Part shown: positions 1-8,895 of the stretch, in pieces
How the letters are laid out: the number at the start of each line of letters is the position of its first letter
How positions within the stretch are numbered: position 1 is the first letter of the stretch
DNA from: Gemmataceae bacterium
Lineage (GTDB): Bacteria > Planctomycetota > Planctomycetia > Gemmatales > Gemmataceae
Direction: 5' to 3'
DNA length: 58,106 nucleotides
Assembly (NCBI GenBank): GCA_022842245.1
Contig: JALHPZ010000036.1
Coordinates: 1 to 58,106, forward strand
Made by a program: the position numbers and the translations under genes
Notes under the pieces: generated by a model
The model's database searches: none
Told to the model about the DNA's origin: nothing
The model's input: only the letters and a program-made list of their open reading frames with translations

Positions 1-82
1 TGTGGCGACCCGCTACGATAAGAAGGCTCGGAACTATTTGGGATTCGTATGGGTGGCATCGATCGCCATCATGATTGCGTAG
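1..82 (+). pseudogene. IS5-type transposase, C-terminal fragment
   Basis: Reading from base 2, 26 codons encode a peptide that starts VATRYDKKARNYLGFVW and ends at TAG (80-82). The pattern of R-Y-D-K, then N-Y-L, then a hydrophobic tail matches the extreme C-terminus of IS5-family DDE transposases. The rest lies outside the window, so I cannot say whether the gene is intact. It stops about 20 bases short of the end of an unrelated transposase gene on the other strand, so two insertion sequences abut here. Family assignment rests on this short tail only. Confidence 0.55.
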
Positions 83-102
83 CTTCCCAACACGACCCCG
101 CT

Positions 103-1284
103 TCAATCAACACGGCCTAGTCGCCGCAGCATGGTTGCAATCCAGTTGAAGAGGTAGGTTACGGCTTTCCGCAGCCGCCAGGGGTGATTCATCAGTTGCT
201 CGCGGAACGCGTGGAATTCCTTGTCTCCCCAGAGGTTCAGCCACCAGAAGGCCCAGGCGACCAGCCACAGCAGCCGACGGATCGACATCCACGACCTCAC
301 CAGGAACTGTTCCAGTTCGAACTGCTGCTTCAGGCCCCGCGTCGCGTCTTCCACGCCCCAACGCTTCCGGTAGGCCCGGATGTACCACCGCCCCGTTCGC
401 GTCGAACGCCGCGCCGCCGGACTGACCAACAGCACCAGCGGCCGCTCGCTCTTCGGGACCGCCCAGCCGATCACGAGCAGGAAGGGCTTCGGGCCGACCT
501 CCGGCAACGTCACTTCGAGCGTCACGCTCACGCCCCCCTTGGGCCACCGCTTCGGACGGGGGCACCGCTGTTCGGCGACGAGAGCGTCGACCGTGAGGCT
601 GCGGCCGTCGGCGGTCTGCGCGATCCGGTCGCCGCGTTGACGCACCACGAAGGCGACGTCCCGTTCGACGAGCGGGCCGAAGAGTTTGCGGCGGTCGAAG
701 CCGCGGTCGAGCATCCAGGTGCCTTTGCCGCCGGTCGCCTGGTGGACGGCGAAGATGTGCTGGAGGAACTCCGCGTTCTCGCTGGTGGGGCCGCCCGCGT
801 AGGTCTTCAACGGCTCGATTTTCAGGGGGAAATGCTGCCACCGGCCCACGCGGACGTAGGCCTCGAAGAGGCAGTAGCCGGGGGCGGTCCGGCCGTCGGG
901 GTCCGAGCCGTCATGGACGCGGCCCAAGCCTTCGAGGTGCTTGGCGTGGTATTTGGCCAAGTCGGTGGTGTCGGCGACAATGAGGGTGTCGTCGGTGACG
1001 AGGGCGGCGGAGCGTCGCAGGAGTTCGGCGGCGAGCGGCGAGGCGTCCCAGTGTTCGCTGGCGAGGTGCCGGCTGAGGCGTTTCTCGGCGGCGTGGAGGG
1101 ATTCGGTGCCGTCGCCGGTGGCGCGGGCGATGGCAGTGAGGTGGACGTGCCCGGCGATGACGAGTCCCGGGATCATCTCGTGAAGGAAGCGTTGCCGTCG
1201 CGAGTCGGAGAACGGACTGGCAAGGTCGTCGGCGAAGGCGTAGAGTTGGTTTCGGATCGCTGTGGTGAGCGTTGGGCCTGCCAT
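103..1284 (-). CDS. IS4-like DDE transposase
   Basis: A 393-residue DDE transposase that would cut and rejoin the ends of its own insertion sequence. The likely catalytic triad is visible: D105 in VADTTD, D193 in MLDRGFDRRK, and E312 in WGVEDATRGLKQ. This spacing and the Y-R-x-R-W-G-V-E-D motif fit the IS4/IS701-type superfamily. The start is ATG at 1284 because GGAAGGAGG lies about 8 bases upstream; a longer frame to 1353 lacks such a site. The gene looks intact. I could not find convincing terminal inverted repeats on either side, so the element boundaries are unknown. It lies between an IS5-type tail and a cyclase gene in an accessory region. Confidence 0.85.
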   Translation of the reverse strand: MAGPTLTTAIRNQLYAFADDLASPFSDSRRQRFLHEMIPGLVIAGHVHLTAIARATGDGTESLHAAEKRLSRHLASEHWDASPLAAELLRRSAALVTDDTLIVADTTDLAKYHAKHLEGLGRVHDGSDPDGRTAPGYCLFEAYVRVGRWQHFPLKIEPLKTYAGGPTSENAEFLQHIFAVHQATGGKGTWMLDRGFDRRKLFGPLVERDVAFVVRQRGDRIAQTADGRSLTVDALVAEQRCPRPKRWPKGGVSVTLEVTLPEVGPKPFLLVIGWAVPKSERPLVLLVSPAARRSTRTGRWYIRAYRKRWGVEDATRGLKQQFELEQFLVRSWMSIRRLLWLVAWAFWWLNLWGDKEFHAFREQLMNHPWRLRKAVTYLFNWIATMLRRLGRVD

Positions 1285-1568
1285 GGCACCCGCCTCCTTC
1301 CGTGGCTGCAACACCAGCAGAAGGAGGCGTTTCCGTTTTTTTAGCAAGACCAATCAAAACTGGGTGAACTCCGCTGACTGTAGCCCGATGCCAACGCGCC
1401 AAGTCGCTACCCGATTGCGGAGGCGCACGACTGCGTCGGACGACGTCGACGGAAGAATTTGGCGGCCAGCTTGTCCAAGGATTCTCAATCGGAGGCGGCC
1501 GGGGATTAGGACTTAATACTCCCTCCCGACGCCGATCGCCATTTGGTTGCGCGGAGATTGTTTTATGT

Positions 1569-3560
1569 TCACCGTCCTTGTTCGATCCGATAGAGTGGGC
1601 AGCGATCGTATCCTTTCGCCAAGGAATGCAAACCGACCGGTTCGATGCGGAAGCGGTCGCCTGCTTCGACGGTCAGCACGGCGGCGAATTGTTCGCTCGC
1701 ATACGCACAGCCACGCACGGTCACGGGCTCGATTCGCGCGGCTCGATTCACGTGTTGCCCGCCGAAACCGGAACGACCCTGGAAGAGGTCCGGCAACTCG
1801 TACACCGGCCCCGTGTGCAAACCGACGCGAAAGGGCACCGTGTCGCCGAGATCGTACTTCGACCAATTCGGCTGTTGGGCCACCTTCGGTCGGACCAACT
1901 CCATCGCGAACGCGGCGGCGTCCGGCACCTGATCGAAGACCACGTACAGGCCATCGCCCCACGAGTTAGCGTACTTCGCGATTTGGCCGACGGGTGAGCG
2001 GAACACGCACCGCAGATATTCGCCGTACTCGGCCAGAAACTCGGCAAGTTGCCACTCCAGAATACCGCTGAAACCAGCCACATCCGCGAAGAGCATGGCC
2101 TTCATCGAACGCGGAATTTCACTCGTCGTGGGCGGCTGCGATACCGGCAACTTCTTCGTGGTCACAGCTGGCGCGTAGGTTTCCCGCAAGGCTCCCAGAT
2201 CGATTTCGTGAACGGCGTGACCCGCGGCGCGCCAGGATGCGATGAAATCTTTCGCCCCACCCAGTTGCCCCGGCTGGCTGCGATCGATCAGGCATACTGC
2301 TTGCGGGCGACCGCCGCGTTCGTGGCTTCGCATCACTGCGATGCCTTGAATCACCGTCCCTGACCACGTGTACAATCCCGACGTGCCGAGGTACGGCTCT
2401 GTCGTGGTGAATCTTCGCCGATCCGGCGGAACCTGTTTCCAGATGTTGAGGAATCGCGATTGCCAGTCGAGCCAGTCGTCGCCGACCTGGCCGAAGTGAA
2501 CACTCGTTCGCAGAAAATCATGCTGCGAGAACGGCAACAACACGTGCAGTTCCGCATTCCGCTCCAACATCGCTTCCGCGAAGAGGATGTCGCCTCCGCA
2601 CGCCAGCGAGGAATAGCCAACCTTCGCGTTGATCTCGGCCAGTTTCGCGACGATGGCGTCCTTCGCGGCGGCGATCAACTTCGGATCGTTCGGAAATCGG
2701 GTCTTCGCCTGCGGGTTCGCCATGCGGTCGGGCGAGTCGATCATATGTCCCGTGAAGACGACCACGCTGCCGATCTGTTCGTCGAGGAACTTCGGATCGG
2801 CGGAGATGCCTGCATCGATAAGCAGTTGCAGATTCCGCCTCATCGCAATGAGGTCGCCGATGCGATTCGTCCGGCCCAACTCGACGGCTCGCAGATACTG
2901 CTTCGTCGCTTCCTCATGTCGGCCCAGCAGCAGGTTCGCCTCGCCAAGCGTGGCCGGCCGCCAGAGCGGATCGTCGTTGGCGGCATCGCGAGCGTTGATG
3001 CGTTCGATCGTCTCGGCGGCGAAGATTCGCGACTTCGATTCATCGCCCGCGAGTCGCCACATCGTCGCGGCATTGATCAGCGGAAAGGTGCCGCCGTCGG
3101 GCAGTTCGCGAGCGCCGGGCAGGTTCGCGGCCTGCTCGTAGCACTCCGCCGACGCCTTCGCGAGTTCGCGGTTCTGCCGCGATTGATCCTTGAGAATGCG
3201 ACCCTCGAGTGCGACGATCTCCACGCGAAGCTGCGTCGGCAGGTCCGCATCCGGTTTCAGAGCCCGTTCCAGCAGCGGCCGCAATATGCTCTCCGCATAC
3301 AGCGGATTCCCGCCGCGAGCCGCCGCGAGTGCGAGCTTGTACTGCAAGCTCATGTCGTCCTTGAGATGCTCCGCCCCCTCGCGCGCCAACTCCAAGGCCC
3401 GCCCCGGATGCCCCTGCCGGATGAGCTTCTCGGTGAACGCCCGATACAGTTCCGGATAGGCCTTCCACAACTCCAGGTCCGGCTGCCGACACTCTTCGAG
3501 AAGCCGATCGGCCTGCGTAGCCGGGTCGGCAAGGCGAGCCAGGATGGCATCGAGCGTCAT
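1569..3560 (-). CDS. TRAFs-binding domain protein with class III nucleotidyl cyclase domain
   Basis: A 663-residue soluble protein. Residues about 20-330 are helical, TPR-like and resemble the TRAFs-binding (DUF4071) domain. Residues about 485-655 form a class III adenylate/guanylate cyclase domain. Both metal-binding aspartates are present (D493 in LFADVAGFS, D536 in SWGDG), as are the transition-state Asn and Arg (N605 and R609 in VNRAAR). The Lys that normally selects adenine, four residues before the second Asp, is Asn532, and the partner Asp position before VN is also not acidic. The domain is therefore probably catalytic, but its nucleotide is uncertain. ATG at 3560 is chosen (CGGAG upstream) over an in-frame extension to 3821, which is low-complexity. 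It sits in a transposon-rich region. Confidence 0.82.
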   Translation of the reverse strand: MTLDAILARLADPATQADRLLEECRQPDLELWKAYPELYRAFTEKLIRQGHPGRALELAREGAEHLKDDMSLQYKLALAAARGGNPLYAESILRPLLERALKPDADLPTQLRVEIVALEGRILKDQSRQNRELAKASAECYEQAANLPGARELPDGGTFPLINAATMWRLAGDESKSRIFAAETIERINARDAANDDPLWRPATLGEANLLLGRHEEATKQYLRAVELGRTNRIGDLIAMRRNLQLLIDAGISADPKFLDEQIGSVVVFTGHMIDSPDRMANPQAKTRFPNDPKLIAAAKDAIVAKLAEINAKVGYSSLACGGDILFAEAMLERNAELHVLLPFSQHDFLRTSVHFGQVGDDWLDWQSRFLNIWKQVPPDRRRFTTTEPYLGTSGLYTWSGTVIQGIAVMRSHERGGRPQAVCLIDRSQPGQLGGAKDFIASWRAAGHAVHEIDLGALRETYAPAVTTKKLPVSQPPTTSEIPRSMKAMLFADVAGFSGILEWQLAEFLAEYGEYLRCVFRSPVGQIAKYANSWGDGLYVVFDQVPDAAAFAMELVRPKVAQQPNWSKYDLGDTVPFRVGLHTGPVYELPDLFQGRSGFGGQHVNRAARIEPVTVRGCAYASEQFAAVLTVEAGDRFRIEPVGLHSLAKGYDRCPLYRIEQGR

Positions 3561-3712
3561 GGGGAAACTCCGAAAACGGATTGCAGAATGATTCCGGCCG
3601 ACTTGCACCCACCCTCCGCCGGAATGATTCCCGAACTCCGGAACCATGTTGGCCCGGTCAGGACTTACGTCGATTTCGCATGTTGCCGGGGCCGATGCGA
3701 TCGCACGCGAAC

Positions 3713-4074
3713 TCACCCGCCGAGCTTTGCCCGCAGATGCTGGAGGAAACCCTGGCCCTGCCCCGAGACGTGCAGCCCGAGTTGGACCATGCCGGCCAGA
3801 ACGTCGTGGGCACTTCGCCAATGTTTAATCGCATTGGGATCCTTCTGCTTCTCCATCAGATCTGCAATCTTCCAATGCGAAACCCACAGGTCGCGTTGCA
3901 TCTGGGCGTTGGTGTCGTCGGCCTCGGCCAGCTTTCGGGCGATGGCCAATCCCTGTTCGAAGTAACGTTTCGCCCCGGCCAGATCCCCCGCCGCCACGCT
4001 CACGTCCCCCAGCTTGTTGAAACTGATGGAGAGGTCGCGTTGCATCTGGGCGTTGGTGTCGTCGGCCTCGGCTA
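3713..4074 (-). pseudogene. Truncated tetratricopeptide-repeat protein (C-terminal remnant)
   Basis: The C-terminal end of a TPR protein. Two copies of a 48-residue unit beginning EADDTNAQMQRDL are visible, followed by a shorter tail to the stop at 3713. At the DNA level a 41-base stretch is repeated at 3888-3928 and 4032-4072. Homology ends abruptly at about 4072, right after the second repeat start, and upstream bases belong to a different gene fragment in another frame. An ORF continues to 4204 but its first 45 residues do not look like TPR. In planctomycetes such repeats are usually the tail of long kinase or caspase-like proteins. The N-terminal portion is missing here, so I treat it as a remnant. 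Confidence 0.65.
3888..4072. repeat. Two 41-base direct repeats inside the TPR remnant
   Basis: Bases 3888-3928 and 4032-4072 are identical over 41 bases and spaced 144 bases apart, which is 48 codons. They encode the EADDTNAQMQRDL portion of each TPR unit. The second copy marks the exact point where the TPR sequence is broken. Confidence 0.85.
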
Positions 4075-4374
4075 CTAATGCCAAGCAGGAATGTGTGGCT
4101 TGCAGTGGCGTTCGAGCCGAGGGCAAATCCGATACGCCATCACTTTTTCGACAAGGAATTTGCACCAGTTTGCGACATCTCGATTCGGGTCTCGTTGCAA
4201 CCAATGCGGAATCGTGTCAATCAACGCATCCAATTCCCAGACATCTGTGACAGTCTGCAGGTAATACCACGACTTCGCTCGATCAGCCAACAACCCGCTC
4301 TGCTTCGCCGTGCATTCCTCCGGCAACTCCTCGCACAGATATTCGCCGCTTGGGGCGTGCCCGAAAGTCGGGCA
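4075..4374 (-). pseudogene. Unidentified gene fragment
   Basis: An open frame runs from a TGA at 4375-4377 to a TAG at 4075. It encodes about 99 residues rich in W, Y, F and C, including LADRAKSWYYLQTVTDVWEL and IPHWLQRDPNRDVANWC. The composition is protein-like and unlike antisense reading of a high-GC gene, so I think it is real coding sequence. There is no good start codon (TTG at 4326 is the only one in the stretch), and each end coincides with a break in a neighbouring gene (TPR on the left, integrase on the right). I do not recognise the family and propose no function. Confidence 0.45.
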
Positions 4375-4383
4375 TCACGGGGA

Positions 4384-4507
4384 ACTCATCCTGCACGACG
4401 ACCGCATAGGCCACTCCGATATCACCTTCACGCTGAAAGCCTACGCCCACCTGATGCAGGACGATAACGAGAAACTGGCGAACACCTCGCAAAGATTGTT
4501 CGGATGA
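4384..4507 (+). pseudogene. Tyrosine recombinase/integrase, C-terminal remnant
   Basis: The frame ending at TGA 4505-4507 contains IGHSDITFTLKAYAHLMQDD followed by NEKLANTSQRLFG. This is the C-terminal signature of tyrosine recombinases: G-H, then T-L, then the nucleophilic Tyr in Y-A-H-L. Only about 40 residues remain; the Arg-containing catalytic boxes are missing. The fragment points at the tRNA-Leu gene 110 bases away, the usual arrangement for an element integrated at a tRNA 3' end. It is a relic and cannot be active. Confidence 0.7.
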
Positions 4508-4573
4508 GATTGGCTGTCAATTGGCTATCAAATTCGATTCGAGCGGTTCGGAATCGGGTCAGAAATGGAAACG

Positions 4574-4603
4574 AAAAAACCCGCAAGTGCTTGTCCTTGC
4601 GGG
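4574..4603 (-). terminator. Rho-independent terminator of tRNA-Leu
   Basis: On the minus strand an 8-base-pair stem CCCGCAAG/CTTGCGGG (4596-4603 with 4580-4587) is followed by six T (4579-4574). It lies 14 bases downstream of the tRNA-Leu 3' end, on the same strand. Confidence 0.85.
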
Positions 4604-4616
4604 GTTTCCGTTTCAG

Positions 4617-4700
4617 TGCGGAAGAGAGGACTTGAACCTCCACTCCCTTGCGGGAACCAGAACCTGAATCTGGCGCGTCTGCCAGTTCCGCCACTTCCGC
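4617..4700 (-). tRNA. tRNA-Leu (anticodon CAG)
   Basis: The minus strand folds as a class II tRNA with acceptor arms GCGGAAG (4700-4694) and CTTCCGC (4624-4618), a D-arm containing AACTGGCAGACGC, an anticodon stem CCAGA/TCTGG around loop TTCAGGT (anticodon CAG), a long variable arm, and a T-arm with GGTTCAAGTCC. Length is 84 with discriminator A. CCA is not encoded. An integrase remnant lies just beyond the 3' side, which suggests that this tRNA has served as an integration target. Confidence 0.95.
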
Positions 4701-4778
4701 ATTCGTCGGTCTTCCAGATAATAGGACGCCAGCGGACCGCGTCAAGGTTCGCGCGATTCTCCTTCCGGGGCCTCTCCC

Positions 4779-7745
4779 ATGCCCGCCCGCGCAACCGGTC
4801 TCGTCGCCGTCGCCCTGCTGGTTGTTGCCTTGGGTCTACGATCGACCGGCGACGAGCGCTCCGCGAAGCGGGTGCCGTGGACCGGCTCCACGATCGTCGG
4901 CAGTCCCGAGCCACCGCCCAAGTTCAAAGTGGTGCGGGTCCTGCCGAACTTGAAGTTCAATCACCCCGTTCTGATCCGCGCGATTCCCGGCTCGAATCGC
5001 CTCGCCGTCGCCGAGCAGCACGGAAAGGTCTTCACCTTCGAAGACGCCCCCGGCGCAATGGCGCAACTTTTCCATGACTTCGCGAAGGAACCGAAATTCA
5101 ATCTCACGAAGGACGCCAATCAGTTCGACGCCGTCTACGGGCTGACATTCGATCCGAATTACGAAAAAAACCGTTACTGCTATGTCTGCTACACGGTCAA
5201 GAACGACAAAAAGCCAAACCTCGACGATGGCAGTCGGGTCTCGCGTTTCAAGGTGATGGATTCGAACCCGCCGACACTCGACGCCGCCAGCGAAGACGTC
5301 CTCCTCACGTTCCTTCAGGGCGGCCACAATGGGGGCGATCTGCACTTCGGGCCGGATGGCTGCCTGTATATCTCGACTGGCGACGCAACCGATCCAAACC
5401 CGCCGGACAAGTTCGCGACGGGACAGGATTGCTCCGATTTGCTCTCCTGCGTACTGCGGATCGACGTGCACCGTAAGGATGCCGGGAGGAATTATGCCAT
5501 TCCGGCGGACAACCCGTTCGTCGGGCAGGTCCACCATGGCAAGCCGATCCGCGGCGAAGTGTGGTCGTACGGCTTCCGCAATCCGTGGCGCATGAGTTTC
5601 GACCGCAATACCGGCGACCTCTGGCTCGGCGATGTTGGTTGGGAATCGTGGGAGATGATCCACAAGATCGAGAAGGGCGGGAACTGCGGCTGGAGCGTGA
5701 AGGAAGCCGGGCAGACCGTGAACTCGCACCACAAACTCGGCCCGACGCCGATCCGGCCGCCGACCATCGAGTACTCGCACGCGGACGGCGCAAGCGTCAC
5801 GGGCGGATACGTCTATCGCGGCCGGAAGTTCCCGGAGTTGCAGGGCCGGTACGTCTTCGGCGACTGGATGACGCGGCGGCTGTGGGCGGCGGACACGACC
5901 CGCGATCCGATGCCGCTCGAGGAACTTGCGCCGCCGAGCCTGCGCATCATCGCCTTCGGCGAGGACCGCTACGCCGAACTGCTGATGCTCGACTACGACG
6001 CCGGCACCATTCACCGCTTGGAACGGAATGCAGCCGCGAATCGCGACCCGGCGAAATTCCCCCGGCGGCTCTCGCAGAGCGGACTCTTTCGGGACACGGC
6101 GAAGCACGATCCCGCGCCCGGCGTGTATCCTTTCGAGATTAACGCCAAGCAATGGCAGGACTACGCCACTGCCGAGTACCTGATTGCGTTCCCGAACGAC
6201 TCCTTCGCGACCGATTACGAAAACAAGAGGCACCTCGCGAACGATGTGAACTGGAACCCGATCCCCATCCATCCGCCGAAAGACGGCGTGCTCGTGAAAA
6301 CGATCTCGCTCGAAATGGAACGCGGCAACCCGGCGTCGCGGAAGCGGATCGAAACCCAACTTCTGCATTTCGACGGCGACGCCATCCAGGGCTACACATA
6401 CGCGTGGCGCGACGACGGGTCGGACGCCGACCTCGTGCCGGCCGACGGAGGGGAGAAGGAATTGCGCGTGAAGGACCCGATCTTCGGAGGCATTCGCCCT
6501 CAGACGTGGACGTACGCCGCCCGCGCCCAATGCGGCCAGTGCCACAACGCCTGGGCCGGATACTTCCTCGGCTTCAATCGGGAGCAACTCGATCGTGTCG
6601 TCGATGGCAAGAACCAACTCGTGGCGTTGTGCGAGTCGGGTTATCTGAAGCGCGTCGACGCGAAAGACAAACCATTACCGGCGTATTCGGCGGAGGATCT
6701 GAAGAAGTTGAAGCCGTACGCCGATCCGGTCGATGCCTCGAAGCCGCTGGCGGACCGAGCGCGATCGTACTTGAACATCAACTGCGGGCACTGCCACCGG
6801 TTCGGCGGCGGCGGGTCGGTCGAATTCCATCTGAACCGCGATGCCGAATTGAAGAATCCGAAGCTCTGGGATGCGAAGCCGACGCGGGGCGGCTTCGATG
6901 TCTCCGACGCCCGCATTCTCGCGCCCGGCGACCCGCACCGGAGCCTGATCTATTACCGGATGGCGAAGTTCGGCAGCGGGCGCATGCCACACCTGGGCAG
7001 CGACCTGCCGGACGAATCCGGTTTGAAACTGATCCGGGATTGGATCGCCTCGCTCGATCCGTCCCGCGAGATTCCTCGACCCCTTCAAGGTTTGAACCGG
7101 GCACGACTGGAGGACGATTTTCTATCGTCGCGTTCTGCATTCGAGATCGCCCGCGCGGTGGGTCGTGGAGCGATATCGTCCGAAGATCGCAAACTCATCG
7201 CCGGCGAGATCGCGAAGGAATCGTACCGCGACCCGGTTCGGGACTTGTTCACCGGATATTTTCCGAATCCAAACGCCCCGCGAACGCTTGGCGCGAACCC
7301 CCGGCCGCGAGCGATCCTCGCCCTCGCCGGCGATGGCGAAAACGGGAAGAAACTGTTCCACGCCGCGAAGAACCGATGCGCGACCTGCCACAAGGTTGAT
7401 GGCGTCGGCCAGGACGTGGGGCCGGATCTGTCGAAAATTGGTGCGAACCGCCCTCGAGAGCATTTATTGGAAAGCCTTCTGAATCCGTCCCGCCGGATCG
7501 ACGCGGCATACCAGACCTACGCGGTGGCGAAACTCGACGGCTCGACGCTTCAGGGGATCGTCGTGAAGCGGGACGGCAAGGAAATCGTTGTTCGCGATGC
7601 GACCGGCAAGAACCATACGATTCCGATGACCGACATCGAATCGTTGACGGCGTCGCAAGCGTCGCTGATGCCGGATGGGCAACTCCGGGACTTCACGCCC
7701 CAAGAGGCCGCCGATTTGCTGGAATTTCTGGTTCGCCGTAAATGA
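4779..7745 (+). CDS. PQQ-type glucose/sorbosone dehydrogenase fused to c-type haem domains
   Basis: A 988-residue exported protein. An N-terminal signal (residues 1-24) precedes a six-bladed-propeller glucose/sorbosone dehydrogenase domain (about 45-430), with motifs such as GGHNGGDLHFGPDG and YGFRNPWRMSFD. A middle region has two haem-binding motifs, CGQCH (from C585) and CGHCH (from C669). The C-terminus is a planctomycete-type haem-binding domain with CATCH (from C867) followed by GVGQDVGPDLSKIG. It probably oxidises a sugar or aldose using PQQ and passes electrons through three covalent haems in the periplasm. The substrate is unknown. It stands alone: the next gene on the left is tRNA-Leu on the other strand and the next on the right starts 100 bases on. 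Confidence 0.85.
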   Translation: MPARATGLVAVALLVVALGLRSTGDERSAKRVPWTGSTIVGSPEPPPKFKVVRVLPNLKFNHPVLIRAIPGSNRLAVAEQHGKVFTFEDAPGAMAQLFHDFAKEPKFNLTKDANQFDAVYGLTFDPNYEKNRYCYVCYTVKNDKKPNLDDGSRVSRFKVMDSNPPTLDAASEDVLLTFLQGGHNGGDLHFGPDGCLYISTGDATDPNPPDKFATGQDCSDLLSCVLRIDVHRKDAGRNYAIPADNPFVGQVHHGKPIRGEVWSYGFRNPWRMSFDRNTGDLWLGDVGWESWEMIHKIEKGGNCGWSVKEAGQTVNSHHKLGPTPIRPPTIEYSHADGASVTGGYVYRGRKFPELQGRYVFGDWMTRRLWAADTTRDPMPLEELAPPSLRIIAFGEDRYAELLMLDYDAGTIHRLERNAAANRDPAKFPRRLSQSGLFRDTAKHDPAPGVYPFEINAKQWQDYATAEYLIAFPNDSFATDYENKRHLANDVNWNPIPIHPPKDGVLVKTISLEMERGNPASRKRIETQLLHFDGDAIQGYTYAWRDDGSDADLVPADGGEKELRVKDPIFGGIRPQTWTYAARAQCGQCHNAWAGYFLGFNREQLDRVVDGKNQLVALCESGYLKRVDAKDKPLPAYSAEDLKKLKPYADPVDASKPLADRARSYLNINCGHCHRFGGGGSVEFHLNRDAELKNPKLWDAKPTRGGFDVSDARILAPGDPHRSLIYYRMAKFGSGRMPHLGSDLPDESGLKLIRDWIASLDPSREIPRPLQGLNRARLEDDFLSSRSAFEIARAVGRGAISSEDRKLIAGEIAKESYRDPVRDLFTGYFPNPNAPRTLGANPRPRAILALAGDGENGKKLFHAAKNRCATCHKVDGVGQDVGPDLSKIGANRPREHLLESLLNPSRRIDAAYQTYAVAKLDGSTLQGIVVKRDGKEIVVRDATGKNHTIPMTDIESLTASQASLMPDGQLRDFTPQEAADLLEFLVRRK

Positions 7746-7846
7746 ATCGGCATTCGCCCGTACCCGCGGTTGAACAATTCTTGCGGACGCAGGGATAGCG
7801 AAAAACCGAACGTGAGCTATGCTGGAAGGGAACCGGGAGTGAATCG

Positions 7847-8182
7847 ATGCTGGGTTGGATCTTCGGAAACCGAACGAAACGCGAGCAGTTCCGGCAATCG
7901 GACCGTTCGGAACGGAACGCCGTGATCCGTCGGATCGTGACGGCGGCAGCCAAGACGACGCCGAAACCGGCTCCGCGTTCGCTGGCGGCGGAAGCGCACG
8001 GGCCCTTCACACTCCCGGCCGAGGCGCCGGATTCGGCCGATACCGGTGATTTGCCCCGCGATCAGATCGCGGAGCGCGCCTACGAAATCTGGGTCCGCAA
8101 CGGACGGCCGACCGGCACCGCCGACCGCGACTGGCAAGACGCCGTGCGCGAACTGACGGCCGAACAAGCCGCCCCCCAGTGA
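7847..8182 (+). CDS. DUF2934-containing small protein
   Basis: A 111-residue soluble protein. Residues about 70-105 (IAERAYEIWVRNGRPTGTAD, then RDWQDA) match the DUF2934 pattern, a short helical motif of unknown role. The N-terminus is basic. ATG at 7847 has GGGAG about 8 bases upstream. Its TGA overlaps the GTG start of the EcfT gene, so the two are probably cotranslated. No function can be assigned. Confidence 0.7.
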   Translation: MLGWIFGNRTKREQFRQSDRSERNAVIRRIVTAAAKTTPKPAPRSLAAEAHGPFTLPAEAPDSADTGDLPRDQIAERAYEIWVRNGRPTGTADRDWQDAVRELTAEQAAPQ

Positions 8183-8895
8183 CCCTCGCCTACCGCGATC
8201 CTTCGATCCCCGATTCGCCGCCCGCCCGCTGGGATCCCCGGTGGAAACTGGCGGCGTTGCTCGTTTTCACCGTCGCGGTGGCGTTTCTGCGATCAATACC
8301 GGCGCTGGGTGTCGTGCTCGGCATCGCGATCATTCTTCTGCTCGTGGCCCGCGTTGCGATTCCGATCATCCTCACACGCACCGGATTGCTCCTGCTCGCG
8401 GTCGCACCGTTCGTCCTGGTCCTTCCGATTTTCGTGGAGAATGGATGGCCGATCGCCGTCGCCATCGCAATGCGCTGCCTGACGATCGGGCTGATCGCTT
8501 TATTCCTCCTTCGCACCGCAACCGTGGCCGACACGCTGGCGGCGGCACGATCGCTCGGGATGCCCGGAACCCTCGTGATGATCGCCCAGCTGGCGTACCG
8601 TTACTCGCTCACGCTGTTTGGTGAGGCACGCCGGCTACGCGTCGCGATGCTGGCCCGCGGGTTCCGCGTCCGCACCACGAGGCACGCGTACCGTTCACTC
8701 GGCCACGCGGCGGGCGCGTTGCTCGTGAGCGGGGGCGAGCGGGCCGAACGCGTCGCCGCCGCGATGAGAGCGCGCGGCTTTGATGGCACGCCGCGGGCGC
8801 TGGTGCCATTCCGGTCCCGAACCGTCGACGCACTCGCGTTCGCCGGCATCGTCTTCGTTTCCGCCGCGCTCCTCGCGTGGGAGTTCGCGCCGTGA
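8179..8895 (+). CDS. Energy-coupling factor transporter transmembrane protein (EcfT/CbiQ type)
   Basis: A 238-residue inner-membrane protein with about five hydrophobic segments (from residue 26 on, and a last one near 220-236). It carries the two coupling motifs typical of T components: ARGF at about residue 158 (MLARGFRVRT) and again at about 197 (MRARGFDG). These contact the ATPase. GTG at 8179 overlaps the upstream TGA, and its own TGA overlaps the GTG of the ATPase. With the next gene it forms the energising half of an ECF importer for a vitamin or for cobalt/nickel. No substrate-binding S component (CbiM, BioY and so on) is present here, so the substrate cannot be told. Confidence 0.82.
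   Translation: MTLAYRDPSIPDSPPARWDPRWKLAALLVFTVAVAFLRSIPALGVVLGIAIILLLVARVAIPIILTRTGLLLLAVAPFVLVLPIFVENGWPIAVAIAMRCLTIGLIALFLLRTATVADTLAAARSLGMPGTLVMIAQLAYRYSLTLFGEARRLRVAMLARGFRVRTTRHAYRSLGHAAGALLVSGGERAERVAAAMRARGFDGTPRALVPFRSRTVDALAFAGIVFVSAALLAWEFAP

Noticed and set aside
184..1344. Long plus-strand frame opposite the transposase
   Set aside because: It is an antisense shadow of the DDE transposase in high-GC DNA and has no recognisable motif.
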